A stretch of 64,000 nt of DNA from Gordonia prachuapensis (GTDB lineage: Bacteria > Actinomycetota > Actinomycetes > Mycobacteriales > Mycobacteriaceae), in the NCBI RefSeq assembly GCF_036350515.1, contig NZ_JAZDUE010000001.1, positions 310,001-374,000 on the forward strand, given 5' to 3'. The notes beneath the pieces were generated by a model. That model saw only the letters and a program-made list of their open reading frames with translations. It was not told the origin of the DNA and did not search any database. Within the stretch, counting starts at the first letter, position 1. Each line of letters opens with the position of its first letter. The position numbers and the translations under genes were made by a program. This document shows, one piece after another, positions 39,473 through 47,851 of this stretch.

Positions 39473-39982
39473 ATGGTCGACATCGATCTCACCGTCGGCG
39501 ACATCACGGCGGTCCGAGCCGACGCCATCGTGAACGCGGCGAACTCATCGCTGCTGGGCGGTGGCGGTGTGGACGGTGCGATCCACCGCGCCGGCGGACC
39601 GGCCATTCTCCGCGACTGCCGACTGCTGCGCGAGACGTCGCTGCCGTCCGGGCTCGAACCGGGTGCGGCCGTCGCCACCACCGCCGGCGACCTCGCCGCG
39701 CGGTGGGTGATCCACACAGTCGGACCGGTGTACTCATCGAGTGAGGACCGGTCACCGACCCTGCGGGACTGCTACACGCGCTGCCTGCGCTTGGCGAACG
39801 CGCTCGGTGCGGCGTCGATAGCCTTCCCGCTGATCTCCGGCGGCGCCTACGGATGGCCCCTCGACGACGCCGTCGCCCAGCAGGTTCGCGCTGTCAAAGA
39901 AGCGGATTCGACTGTCGAATCCATTACGCTCGTGGCGTTTTCGGACACCATCGCGGAGATCACACGCCGCCTGCTCGGCTGA
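39473..39982 (+). CDS. Macro-domain protein (O-acetyl-ADP-ribose deacetylase type)
   Basis: A 169-residue protein that is a single macro domain. The ligand loop NAANSSLLGGGGVDGAIH and the second loop PLISGGAYGWPLDDAV match MacroD/YmdB enzymes, which remove the acetyl from O-acetyl-ADP-ribose or mono-ADP-ribose from proteins. The conserved Asn and the GGGVD aspartate used in catalysis are present. No ADP-ribosyltransferase gene is next to it. Confidence 0.92.
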   Translation: MVDIDLTVGDITAVRADAIVNAANSSLLGGGGVDGAIHRAGGPAILRDCRLLRETSLPSGLEPGAAVATTAGDLAARWVIHTVGPVYSSSEDRSPTLRDCYTRCLRLANALGAASIAFPLISGGAYGWPLDDAVAQQVRAVKEADSTVESITLVAFSDTIAEITRRLLG

Positions 39983-40019
39983 TCACCACTTCCCGGGGAT
40001 CCGCGACTATCCTCTGGTC

Positions 40020-40712
40020 GTGGCCGAGAACCGGGGGGACGCGACCCACCTGTGCATGGCGTCGGATCATTCCGAATCTGTCCGCGTCGAACCCACCGCC
40101 CTCCGGCCTCCGCGGTTCGCCCCGCCTCTGACTTCTCTCGCCTCCGGCCATCGGGTCGGCGCGAACCCGGGCGTACCCGATCCACGCCGGTCGGATGTGG
40201 CCGAGACGCCGATCCTGGACCGGCTGGCGCAGATGGCGATCTCGGCCGGCCGCGTCACCGACCACGAGACCATCCCCGGCGAGATCCTCGTCGACATCGA
40301 CGCCGAAACCTGGAGCAGCGTCACGGCTCCCGGCTACCTGCGGCTGTTCCTCGCCGGGCGCGGTCACGACGGCACCGTCGCCGTCGTGCTGACCCGCTTC
40401 CTGGTCGACCACGGCGTGGTCGTGTCCGATCTCCTCGACCATGCGTTCGTGGAGGCACGAGCGCTGCCCGCCTGGGACGAGAGCGATGCGACCCGAACCC
40501 AGCCGGGATTCCGGACCGAGGGTTCGTCGATGCAGGCGGGCACCTACATCGGCGACGACGCGACCTGGTTCTGCGCGATCAGGTACGCGGCGTACCGTCG
40601 CGGCAACGTCGCATATCTGTTGCACGCCACCGGAACCGCACCCGCCCGCGAAGGCGCGGCGTTTCGCCGAGCGATCGCAGCCGTGGTCGGATCCGTCCGC
40701 TTCGACGACTGA
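40020..40712 (+). CDS. Hypothetical protein, weak LpqN/LpqT resemblance
   Basis: A 230-residue protein of unknown function. A -10 element TATCCT at 40008-40013 lies six bases before the GTG start, supporting a leaderless transcript and this start. The first 60 residues look disordered; the rest (VDIDAETWSSVTAPGYLRLF to AIAAVVGSVRFDD) is globular and only loosely recalls the Lpp-LpqN domain, and there is no lipobox here. The assignment to that family is tentative. Confidence 0.5.
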   Translation: MAENRGDATHLCMASDHSESVRVEPTALRPPRFAPPLTSLASGHRVGANPGVPDPRRSDVAETPILDRLAQMAISAGRVTDHETIPGEILVDIDAETWSSVTAPGYLRLFLAGRGHDGTVAVVLTRFLVDHGVVVSDLLDHAFVEARALPAWDESDATRTQPGFRTEGSSMQAGTYIGDDATWFCAIRYAAYRRGNVAYLLHATGTAPAREGAAFRRAIAAVVGSVRFDD

Positions 40713-40753
40713 CGTAGTCGACAACCGATCACTTCGACAACTGGGGGAGTCTC

Positions 40754-41044
40754 ATGGTCCGACGCGATGCGCGGGTGGACGATCTCGAGGGCGTCCTGGC
40801 GGCCACGGCGTCGTTCGCCGACGACCCGGACGATCAGGGCTGGCTGACCGCCCACGCCGACGGCCAACAGATCTTCGTGCGGATGGGCGACTTCCCCGAC
40901 GAGGACCTCTGGTCGCTGTGGCTCGGCGAGGGTCGATGGATGGACTTCACCGTGGCCCCGGCGCGCTGGACACTGCACGTCCCCGGCCGTAGGCGTCCGG
41001 CGGGGGCCCGTCCGCGTCTGCCGAAGAACGAGTTCCACGAGTAG
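40754..41044 (+). CDS. Small hypothetical protein
   Basis: A 96-residue acidic protein with a basic C-terminal tail (PGRRRPAGARPRLPKNE). It has no signal or membrane segment. GGGGGAG lies five bases before the ATG. The Trp-rich segment DEDLWSLWLGEGRWMDFTV suggests a small beta fold. No family is recognised. Confidence 0.55.
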   Translation: MVRRDARVDDLEGVLAATASFADDPDDQGWLTAHADGQQIFVRMGDFPDEDLWSLWLGEGRWMDFTVAPARWTLHVPGRRRPAGARPRLPKNEFHE

Positions 41045-41127
41045 CGGGCGCGTAGCGTCGATGGTGGGCGCGTTCGTCGACCTGGGCGAGACGGGGAGCG
41101 CCGCAACGTCGACAACGGGAGGCGCTC

Positions 41128-41397
41128 ATGCTCGGACTGGGAATCATCGGATGGATCATCATCGGCGGGCTGGCCGGTTGGGTGGCCAGCATGATCATGA
41201 AGACCAACGCGCAGCAGGGAATCCTGCTCAACATCGTGGTCGGCATCGTGGGCGGGTTGCTCGGCGGATTCCTGCTGAGCATCTTCGGCGTCGACGTCGA
41301 AGGTGGTGGGTTGATCTTCAGCTTCGTCACCTGCATCGCGGGAGCGTGCCTGCTGTTGTGGATCGTCGGCCTCGTCCGCGGTCGAACCAAGGTCTAG
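41128..41397 (+). CDS. GlsB/YeaQ/YmgE-type stress membrane protein
   Basis: An 89-residue membrane protein of the transglycosylase-associated family, with three glycine-rich hydrophobic segments (GIIGWIIIGGLAGWVASMI, LNIVVGIVGGLLGGFLL, FVTCIAGACLLLWIVGLV). Relatives are induced by envelope or general stress; the biochemical role is unknown. GGGAGG lies just before the ATG. Its TAG stop (41395-41397) is inside the left end of a palindromic mobile-like element, so the last codons may have been changed by that insertion. Confidence 0.88.
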   Translation: MLGLGIIGWIIIGGLAGWVASMIMKTNAQQGILLNIVVGIVGGLLGGFLLSIFGVDVEGGGLIFSFVTCIAGACLLLWIVGLVRGRTKV

Positions 41398-41557
41398 TGT
41401 CCCGCACCGGAAATTCGTTGATGATTTCGACGTCCAGGCGGCGCCTCGCTTCGTTGGCGTCGTCGCAGGTACATCCAGTACCTGCTCCTCCGCCGCCTCG
41501 CGATGCATCCACCTGGACCGCCGAACTCATCAACGAATTTCCGGCGCGGGACACTAG
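41394..41557. mobile_element. 164-bp MITE-like palindromic element
   Basis: The ends are 31-base inverted repeats with one mismatch, CTAGTGTCCCGC...TGATGA at 41394-41424 and its complement at 41527-41557. The centre is a perfect GCAGGTAC-ATCCA-GTACCTGC at 41465-41485, exactly midway, and the arms between are partly symmetric. There is no transposase gene inside. The ends are CTAG/CTAG. The left end supplies the stop codon of the GlsB-type gene. Confidence 0.75.
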
Positions 41558-41644
41558 CTCCACAGGCGTATCCGTCGGCCGGGGTTTCGGTCCCGCGCCG
41601 GCGGGTACGTTGGTCGGGAAGGAACCAGACGAGAGGAGTCGGCA

Positions 41645-42292
41645 ATGGCACGAGTCGCGATCATCGGCGGACACGGCAAGATCGCTCTGCGACTGGCGAA
41701 GATCCTGTCCGACCGCGGTGACAAGGTCTCCGCCATCATCCGCAACCCGGCACACCACGACGACGTCGAGGCCACCGGGGCCGACCCGGTGGTGGCAGAT
41801 GTCGAGAACCTCGACACCGCGCAGATCGCCTCGGTGCTGGCCGATCATGACGCGGTCGTCTGGTCCGCCGGAGCCGGGGGCGGCGACCCCAAGCGCACCA
41901 TGGCGGTCGATCGCGATGCGGCGATCCGTTCGATGGATGCCGCCGCGTCCGCGGGAGCGAACCGGTACGTGATGGTGTCGTACTTCGGGGCGCGGCCAGA
42001 TCACGGTGTGCCCGAGGACAACTCCTTCTTCACCTACGCCGAGGCGAAGTCGGCCGCCGATTCCCATCTGGTGGATTCGGGTCTGCAGTGGACGATCCTC
42101 GGGCCCAGTGCACTCACCGACGAGCCCGGGACCGGCCAGATCGCCGTGGGCGGCGACCGGGAGGCCGGCGATCAGGTGAGCCGAGACAATGTGGCGCTGG
42201 TCGCCGCCGCCGTACTCGCCGACCCCGCGACGACGGGCAAGCGGATCGAATTCAACGACGGCGACACCCCCATCGGCGACGCCCTGTCGTGA
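41645..42292 (+). CDS. NAD(P)-binding atypical SDR
   Basis: A 215-residue Rossmann protein of the NAD(P)H-binding/atypical SDR type. The cofactor motif is VAIIGGHGKIALRLAKIL, and a YAEAK motif replaces YxxxK around residue 140. Relatives are used as NAD(P)-dependent epimerase-like sensors or flavin reductases. GAGGAG lies six bases before ATG 41645. No catalytic function can be read from the sequence. Confidence 0.8.
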   Translation: MARVAIIGGHGKIALRLAKILSDRGDKVSAIIRNPAHHDDVEATGADPVVADVENLDTAQIASVLADHDAVVWSAGAGGGDPKRTMAVDRDAAIRSMDAAASAGANRYVMVSYFGARPDHGVPEDNSFFTYAEAKSAADSHLVDSGLQWTILGPSALTDEPGTGQIAVGGDREAGDQVSRDNVALVAAAVLADPATTGKRIEFNDGDTPIGDALS

Positions 42293-42343
42293 GGCCGGTC
42301 CCGCTGACGTGAGAATCGGCCGGAAGTCGCCGACAATCGAACG

Positions 42344-43723
42344 ATGACCGGTTCCGACGCGCTGCTGACGAGGCTGCGTTCCGTCGTCACCGACGGCCAT
42401 GTGCTCACGGACGCCGACGCGATGGCCGGGTATCTGACCGACTGGACCGGGCGCTGGACCGGGACGGCGGATGCGGTGGTCCGTCCGCGCACCACCGACG
42501 AGGTGTCCGCGATCGTCTCGGCGTGCGCCGACGCCGGGGCCACCCTGTGGCTGCAGGGTGGCAACACGGGTTTGGTGGGCGGATCGGTCCCGCCGGCGGC
42601 TTCCGACGGGTCTGCCAAGCTGGTCGTGCTGAGCACCTCGCGCATGGTCGACATCGACGAGGTCGACACCGTCGGCCGGTGTGTGGGCGTGCAGGCCGGT
42701 GCCACCATCGACCAGATCGACCGTGCCGCAGGCGAATGCGGGTTGGCGTTTCCCGTCGACCTGGCCTCCCGGGAATCGGCGACGGCCGGAGGTGTGGTCG
42801 CGACCAACGCCGGCGGGGTGCGGATGATCCGGCACGGCAACACACGTCGTCAGGTGCTCGGGATCGAGGCGGTGCTCGCCGACGGTCGGGTGCTGCGGCG
42901 CTGGACTTCGCTGGTGAAGGACAACGTGGGGTATGACCTGCCCGGTCTGCTCGCCGGCAGCGAGGGCACGCTCGCGGTGATCACCCGGGTGCTGTTCCGT
43001 CTGGTCACAGCACCCGCCGAGACGGTGGTGACGGTGGCCGCGGTGCGCCACGTCGAGGACATCTTCACGCTTCTGGACACGATGACCGAGCGCGGCCTGA
43101 CCGTGGAGGCCGCCGAGATCATGACCGAGGCCGGCCTCGATCTCGTGCACGACCACGGGGTGCGGCGTCCCGTCGCGGCGACCGCACCCTTCTACACCCT
43201 CATCGAGGTCTCCGGCACCGGCGACATCGAAGAGGTCGTCGTCGGTGTGCTCGACGAGGCCGACGTGGTCGACGGTGTCCTCGAACCCGGCCCGGCCCGA
43301 GACCTGTGGGCGTCGCGTGAGCAGCACACCGAGGCCATCTCGCGGTCGTCGGTCACCCCTGTGGTGAAACTTGATGTGTCCGTGCCCATCCGCGCGCTCC
43401 CCGAGGCGTTGGCCGAACTCGGGGCGGTCGCCGGCCTGGTCGACCATCCGTGTCGGCCGATCCTGTTCGGGCACGTCGGTGACGGCAACATCCACGTCAA
43501 TCTGCTCGATGTGCCCGAGGATCGGGTCGAGGAGTTGACCGGCCGGGTGTTCGGGATCGTCGCCGCCAACGGTGGCAGCATCAGCGCCGAACACGGGATC
43601 GGTCGCGCGAAGGTGCCCTGGACCGGACTGGGTCGCAGCGAGGTCGACCTGGCCGCGATGCGCGCGATCAAGTCCGCCCTCGACCCCGACGGACGGTTCA
43701 ACCCGGGCGTGTTGTTCGGCTGA
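42344..43723 (+). CDS. FAD-linked 2-hydroxyacid dehydrogenase (GlcD/D2HGDH-like)
   Basis: A 459-residue flavoenzyme of the GlcD/LldD-FAD-linked oxidase group. The N-terminal PCMH domain binds FAD (LWLQGGNTGLVGGSVP; FPVDLASRESATAGGVV); the C-terminal domain carries HVGDGNIHVNLLD and AEHGIGRAKV, the metal-binding and substrate motifs of D-2-hydroxyglutarate and D-lactate dehydrogenases. A possible -10 GACAAT lies six bases before the ATG. The hydroxyacid is undetermined. It is followed by copies of the 21-base repeat. Confidence 0.88.
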   Translation: MTGSDALLTRLRSVVTDGHVLTDADAMAGYLTDWTGRWTGTADAVVRPRTTDEVSAIVSACADAGATLWLQGGNTGLVGGSVPPAASDGSAKLVVLSTSRMVDIDEVDTVGRCVGVQAGATIDQIDRAAGECGLAFPVDLASRESATAGGVVATNAGGVRMIRHGNTRRQVLGIEAVLADGRVLRRWTSLVKDNVGYDLPGLLAGSEGTLAVITRVLFRLVTAPAETVVTVAAVRHVEDIFTLLDTMTERGLTVEAAEIMTEAGLDLVHDHGVRRPVAATAPFYTLIEVSGTGDIEEVVVGVLDEADVVDGVLEPGPARDLWASREQHTEAISRSSVTPVVKLDVSVPIRALPEALAELGAVAGLVDHPCRPILFGHVGDGNIHVNLLDVPEDRVEELTGRVFGIVAANGGSISAEHGIGRAKVPWTGLGRSEVDLAAMRAIKSALDPDGRFNPGVLFG

Positions 43724-43729
43724 CGCCTC

Positions 43730-43763
43730 GCCGACGGAACCCCGGATCGCGCCGACAGAACCC
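43730..43763. repeat. 21-base-period GCCGACAGAACCC repeat pair
   Basis: GCCGACGGAACCC at 43730-43742 and GCCGACAGAACCC at 43751-43763 are 21 bases apart, starting seven bases after the dehydrogenase stop. Spacing and sequence equal the copies at 15478-15511. Here both copies have the same orientation, and no inverted copy was seen nearby. Confidence 0.85.
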
Positions 43764-43838
43764 CGGATCGGTGGACCACGCCTGGTTCATGCCGGCTCGT
43801 GTCGCGCGCAACCGGCGGAATCCTGAGACGATTCATCC

Positions 43839-45986
43839 GTGACGACCGACGATGGGGCGCGCGGAAACCTGGTGGCATTGGCGCGACGCTGTGGCGTCGC
43901 CGACCGGTACGTGGGCTGGGACGAACTCGACCACGAGGTGAGTTCGGAGACCATCGTCGCGGTCCTCGGGTCTCTCGGGGTGTCTGCCAACACGCCCGAG
44001 CAGATCGCGGCGGCGCACGCCGTCCTCGACGACGAGCCGTGGCGCATGATGCTGCCCAACGTGACGGTCGCGGTCGAGGCGGCCACAGCGCGGTTCATCG
44101 TCCATGTCCCGCACTGGAATCCGGTGCACGTCTGGATTGTCACGGAGAACGGCGACACCGTCGCGCCGGAGCAGGTCGACGAATGGGTGGACCCGCGCGA
44201 GGTCGACGGCGTGCTCCTGGGGCGCGCGACCTTCGAGATCCCCGCCGACCTCGCCCCGGGCTACCACCGGGTACACGCCTTCGACCCGGTCTCCGAGATG
44301 ACCGCCGACCGTCCGCTCATCGTCACCCCACGACGCCTGTCCACCGCGGACGATCTCCTCGGCAAGCGGAGGTGGGGCCTGGCCGTGCAGCTGTACTCGG
44401 TGCGCTCGTCCACATCGTGGGGCGTCGGCGACTTCGCCGACCTCGCCGGGATCTGTGAAGCCGCGGCGAGCAGCCACGGTGCGGACTTCGTCCAGGTCAA
44501 TCCGCTGCACGCCGCACAGCCGACACCGCCCATCGAGCAGTCTCCCTACCTGCCCGTGACCCGCCGGTTCGTGAACCCGCTCTACATCCGGGTCGGAGAC
44601 ATCCCGGAGGTCGCGGAACTGGACAAGCGGGTGCGCAAACAGCTCAAGGCGATGGAGCGGGAGTTCTTCGACGAGAACCTCAGGACCGAGAAGATCAAGC
44701 GCAACAAGTCATTCCGCGCGAAGATGAGCGCGCTCGAGGTGATCTACCGGCAGCCGCGCTCCGAGCAACGCGACTTCGACTTCCGGGCGTTCCGCCGACG
44801 CGAGGGCAAAGGTCTGCGTAGGTTCGCCACCTGGTGCGCCCTCGCCGAGCACTACGGGGCCGACAGTCCCAAGTGGGCGACCCGGTTGCAGGACCGGGAG
44901 TTCGTCAAGGCCAAACGCAAGGAGCTCGCCGACCGGGTCGACTTCTTCATGTGGTTGCAGTGGATCTGCGATCAACAGCTTGCCGCGGCGCAGCGCGCGG
45001 CGTTGTCGGCAGGGATGCGTATCGGGATCGTCGCCGACCTCGCCGTCGGCGTGGCCCGGCACAGCGCAGACGTGTGGATGCTCGGTGACGTCCTCGCCCG
45101 GGGCGCGACCGTCGGCGCCCCACCCGACGGCTTCAATCAGCAGGGACAGAACTGGGATCAACCCCCGTGGGACCCGCGACGACTCGCCGAAGTCGGCTAC
45201 GAGCCCTACCGGGACATGCTGCGCACCGTGCTGCGTCACGCGGGGGGCCTCCGGGTCGACCACATCCTGGGACTCTTCCGGTTGTGGTGGATTCCCGACG
45301 GCAAGAGCCCGGCGCACGGCACCTATGTGCAGTACGACCACGACGCCCTGATCGGCATCTTGGCGCTGGAGGCGCAGCGGGCCGGCGCCGTGGTCATCGG
45401 TGAGGATCTCGGCGTCTTCGAACGCCACGTGCAGGAGGCCCTGACGCAGCGTGGCATTCTGGGCACCTCGATCCTCTGGTTCGAGCACGGGCCCGACGCC
45501 CCGGTGCCGCCGGAGGAATACCGCCAGCTGTGTCTGACGTCGGTGACGACCCACGACCTGCCGCCCACGCTGGGCTATCTGGCCGGCGATCACATCGAGC
45601 TGCGGTCACGCCTCGGTCTGCTGGAGACCGGCGAGGAGGCCGAGCGAGCCCGCGACGAGAAGGACCGCGACGCCATTCTGGAACTCGCGCGACGTCGCGG
45701 CCTGCTCGCCGCCGACGCGCCGCTGACCGATCAGACCACCGTCGAAGCGCTCTACCGGTTGATCGCGCAGACACCGTCGGTCCTGCTGGGGGTGGCACTC
45801 GTCGACGCAGTCGGGGAGCGGCGTATCCAGAACCAGCCCGGGACCGATTCGTCGCAGTACCCCAATTGGTGCATCCCGCTCGCCGACGAGAACGGCGAGG
45901 TGGTGCTGGTCGAGGACCTGGCGTCCAACGCGCGGTTCGCGAGCCTGGTGGCCGCCCTCGTCGAACAGGGCGTCGGGTCGAACTAG
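43839..45986 (+). CDS. malQ: 4-alpha-glucanotransferase (amylomaltase)
   Basis: A 715-residue GH77 enzyme that transfers alpha-1,4-glucan chains in maltodextrin and glycogen metabolism. The nucleophile Asp is in GLRVDHILGLFRLWWIP, the acid Glu in VIGEDLG, and the third acid in TTHDLPPT. The N-terminal extension of about 130 residues is typical of the actinobacterial form. The GTG at 43839 is used. The gene ends in a CTAG that is at once its own stop and that of the convergent MFS gene. No maltose transport or glycogen gene is adjacent. Confidence 0.93.
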   Translation: MTTDDGARGNLVALARRCGVADRYVGWDELDHEVSSETIVAVLGSLGVSANTPEQIAAAHAVLDDEPWRMMLPNVTVAVEAATARFIVHVPHWNPVHVWIVTENGDTVAPEQVDEWVDPREVDGVLLGRATFEIPADLAPGYHRVHAFDPVSEMTADRPLIVTPRRLSTADDLLGKRRWGLAVQLYSVRSSTSWGVGDFADLAGICEAAASSHGADFVQVNPLHAAQPTPPIEQSPYLPVTRRFVNPLYIRVGDIPEVAELDKRVRKQLKAMEREFFDENLRTEKIKRNKSFRAKMSALEVIYRQPRSEQRDFDFRAFRRREGKGLRRFATWCALAEHYGADSPKWATRLQDREFVKAKRKELADRVDFFMWLQWICDQQLAAAQRAALSAGMRIGIVADLAVGVARHSADVWMLGDVLARGATVGAPPDGFNQQGQNWDQPPWDPRRLAEVGYEPYRDMLRTVLRHAGGLRVDHILGLFRLWWIPDGKSPAHGTYVQYDHDALIGILALEAQRAGAVVIGEDLGVFERHVQEALTQRGILGTSILWFEHGPDAPVPPEEYRQLCLTSVTTHDLPPTLGYLAGDHIELRSRLGLLETGEEAERARDEKDRDAILELARRRGLLAADAPLTDQTTVEALYRLIAQTPSVLLGVALVDAVGERRIQNQPGTDSSQYPNWCIPLADENGEVVLVEDLASNARFASLVAALVEQGVGSN

Positions 45987-47227
45987 TGCCCTGACCGCTC
46001 CTGGCGCCGCTCCGACCGGACCGCGAGCACGGTGAGTGCCAGCGCTATCAGGGCCAGCACGCCGACCGCGACCATGAAGACGACGCCGGATGTCCGCAGG
46101 CCCCACTGGGTCGAGGCGAAGCCCAGACCGACGATCGGAACCGAGATGGCCACGTAGGCGACCACGAAGTACGTGGAGGTCACCTCGGCGCGACGGTTCG
46201 ATGGACTGGCGGCGACCACCGCGGCCAGGCCCTTGCTGAACGACAGCCCCTGACCGATACCGCTGACCACCGCACCGGCGATCAGGATGGGCAGCGACTC
46301 GGCGAGCAGTCCGGCGATCACCACGACCATCCCGACGACGAGGATCGCGCACCCCACCACCAGTGACCGTTCCGTCGGTTGGGACCGGCCCGCTATCTGG
46401 GTGAGCGCCGACGACAGGAACAGGACCGCGACGAGAATTCCGGCGACGGCATGACTGTCGATGCCGAGGACGTGCGACACGAACGAGGGCACCACCCCGG
46501 TGAACGTGCCCATCACGGCGAAGCCGGCGAATGCCGCGATCGCCGCACGCACGAACACACCGCGCACCTCGGTGGGGACCGAGAGCCGTTGTACCGACAG
46601 TCGTGCGCCCGCCGCGACGTCGACGGGTTCGCTGATGAACCAGATCCCGACGAGGACGGGCACCAGGATCGCGAGGTTGATCGCGAACACCAGATGCAGT
46701 GGTGCGGGGGCGAACTGCGCGAGCAACCCGGCGATCAGCGGGCCCAGCCCGAGGCCGCCGATGTTGGCGGCGGTCGCGATCGCGGGGGCACGGCCACGCC
46801 ACTTCGGTGGCGCCAGTTCGATCACCGCAGCGGTTGCGGCGCCGGCGTAGATGCCCGCGGACAGTCCCGAGAGCACCCGCCCGACCATCAGCTGCCACAC
46901 CGGTCCCGCGGTGATGAAGACCACCGCGCTCGCCGCGGACAGCAGTGCGCCGGCGAGAAGGAGTGGCCGGCGGCCGACGACGTCGGACCAGCGGCCGAAC
47001 ACGATGAGCGCGAAGATCACGCCCGCCGCGTAGATCGCGAAGATCACCGTGGTGGTCGCGACACCGAAACCGAGTTCCGTCGAGTAGATCGCGTACAGCG
47101 GGGTGGGAAGTGTCGTGCCGAGCATGACCACCGCGAACGCGAGTACCGCCGAGGCGAACGACCGCCCGGTCGATGGGCGCCGACGGTTGTCGACGGACGT
47201 CTGTGCGCGGCTCCCGGTCGATGGCAT
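45983..47227 (-). CDS. MFS transporter
   Basis: A 414-residue, twelve-helix transporter of the drug:H+ antiporter type, with the loop motif GRWSDVVGRRPLLLAGAL between helices 2 and 3 and a helix-5 type GGLGLGPLIAGLLA motif. It is probably an exporter. It stands alone on the minus strand, converging on malQ with a four-base overlap. Confidence 0.88.
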   Translation of the reverse strand: MPSTGSRAQTSVDNRRRPSTGRSFASAVLAFAVVMLGTTLPTPLYAIYSTELGFGVATTTVIFAIYAAGVIFALIVFGRWSDVVGRRPLLLAGALLSAASAVVFITAGPVWQLMVGRVLSGLSAGIYAGAATAAVIELAPPKWRGRAPAIATAANIGGLGLGPLIAGLLAQFAPAPLHLVFAINLAILVPVLVGIWFISEPVDVAAGARLSVQRLSVPTEVRGVFVRAAIAAFAGFAVMGTFTGVVPSFVSHVLGIDSHAVAGILVAVLFLSSALTQIAGRSQPTERSLVVGCAILVVGMVVVIAGLLAESLPILIAGAVVSGIGQGLSFSKGLAAVVAASPSNRRAEVTSTYFVVAYVAISVPIVGLGFASTQWGLRTSGVVFMVAVGVLALIALALTVLAVRSERRQERSGH

Positions 47228-47286
47228 GTCTCTGCCAGCGTCCGGGGCGGCGGTGCTATTCCCGGTGCCGTCGCAGGAAGGTCAGC

Positions 47287-47709
47287 TCAGGCCGCGCCGG
47301 ACGCGTCGTCGGCGGTGGGATAGGCGGCGAGCATCAATGATGCGACGGCGGTCAACGCCTCGGACCACGCGGCCGTCATCTCCGTGGTCCACCGCGGTCC
47401 ACCGATCTCCGACATCGCGGCGATCATGCACTCGGCCACCGCGCCGTACATCGGCTCGGTGACCCCCAACTCGGCGTGGCGCCGACCGAGCGTGCCGAGT
47501 GTCGACTGCAGCCACTCGGCATCCTCGACGTGATCGACCACCGCGATGACGGCGGTGCGCAGCATGGTGGCCTGCTGCCGGATGCCGCGCGCGAACATGG
47601 GCCGGACCTCGGGGTGGCGGTCGAACAGGATCTCGTAGAAGCGGACGGTGAGACCGTCGTCGGGCAGGTCGACCAGGGCGAGGCTGTGTTCGAGGAGGTT
47701 CTTGTCCAT
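47287..47709 (-). CDS. Single-domain globin
   Basis: A 140-residue globin of the flavohaemoglobin/single-domain type. The proximal His is in LGRRHAELGV, the distal part has IRQQATML with Gln, and Phe of the CD region is in RPMFARG. It has no reductase domain, so reduction must come from another protein. Likely roles are nitric oxide or oxygen binding. ATG 47709 gives the expected length. It is divergent from the monooxygenase gene with TTACCG repeats in the gap. Confidence 0.88.
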   Translation of the reverse strand: MDKNLLEHSLALVDLPDDGLTVRFYEILFDRHPEVRPMFARGIRQQATMLRTAVIAVVDHVEDAEWLQSTLGTLGRRHAELGVTEPMYGAVAECMIAAMSEIGGPRWTTEMTAAWSEALTAVASLMLAAYPTADDASGAA

Positions 47710-47732
47710 CAGACGATGCTCGTGACCTGCTG

Positions 47733-47805
47733 TTACCGGACCATTACCGGCGCGGCACAAACGGTGTCGACAGGGGCTGGTCCGGAACCCCCACGTCGAT
47801 TACCG
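47733..47805. promoter_or_regulatory. Phased TTACCG repeats between globin and monooxygenase
   Basis: TTACCGG occurs at 47733-47739 and 47744-47750, 11 bases apart (about one helical turn), and TTACCG again at 47800-47805. Such direct repeats in a divergent promoter gap can be activator half-sites. No known regulator motif was matched. Confidence 0.3.
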
Positions 47806-47851
47806 TGTCTGTCAGTAACACTCAAGTGTGCCTACGCGGGGAGCGATGAGA

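Noticed and set aside
41394..41557. Complete insertion sequence
   Set aside because: Too short and without a transposase reading frame; only a MITE-like or palindromic unit is supported.
41327..43594. Open frame of 755 codons on the minus strand
   Set aside because: It runs antisense through the atypical SDR and FAD dehydrogenase genes and through the palindromic element; the length comes from GC-rich codon bias.
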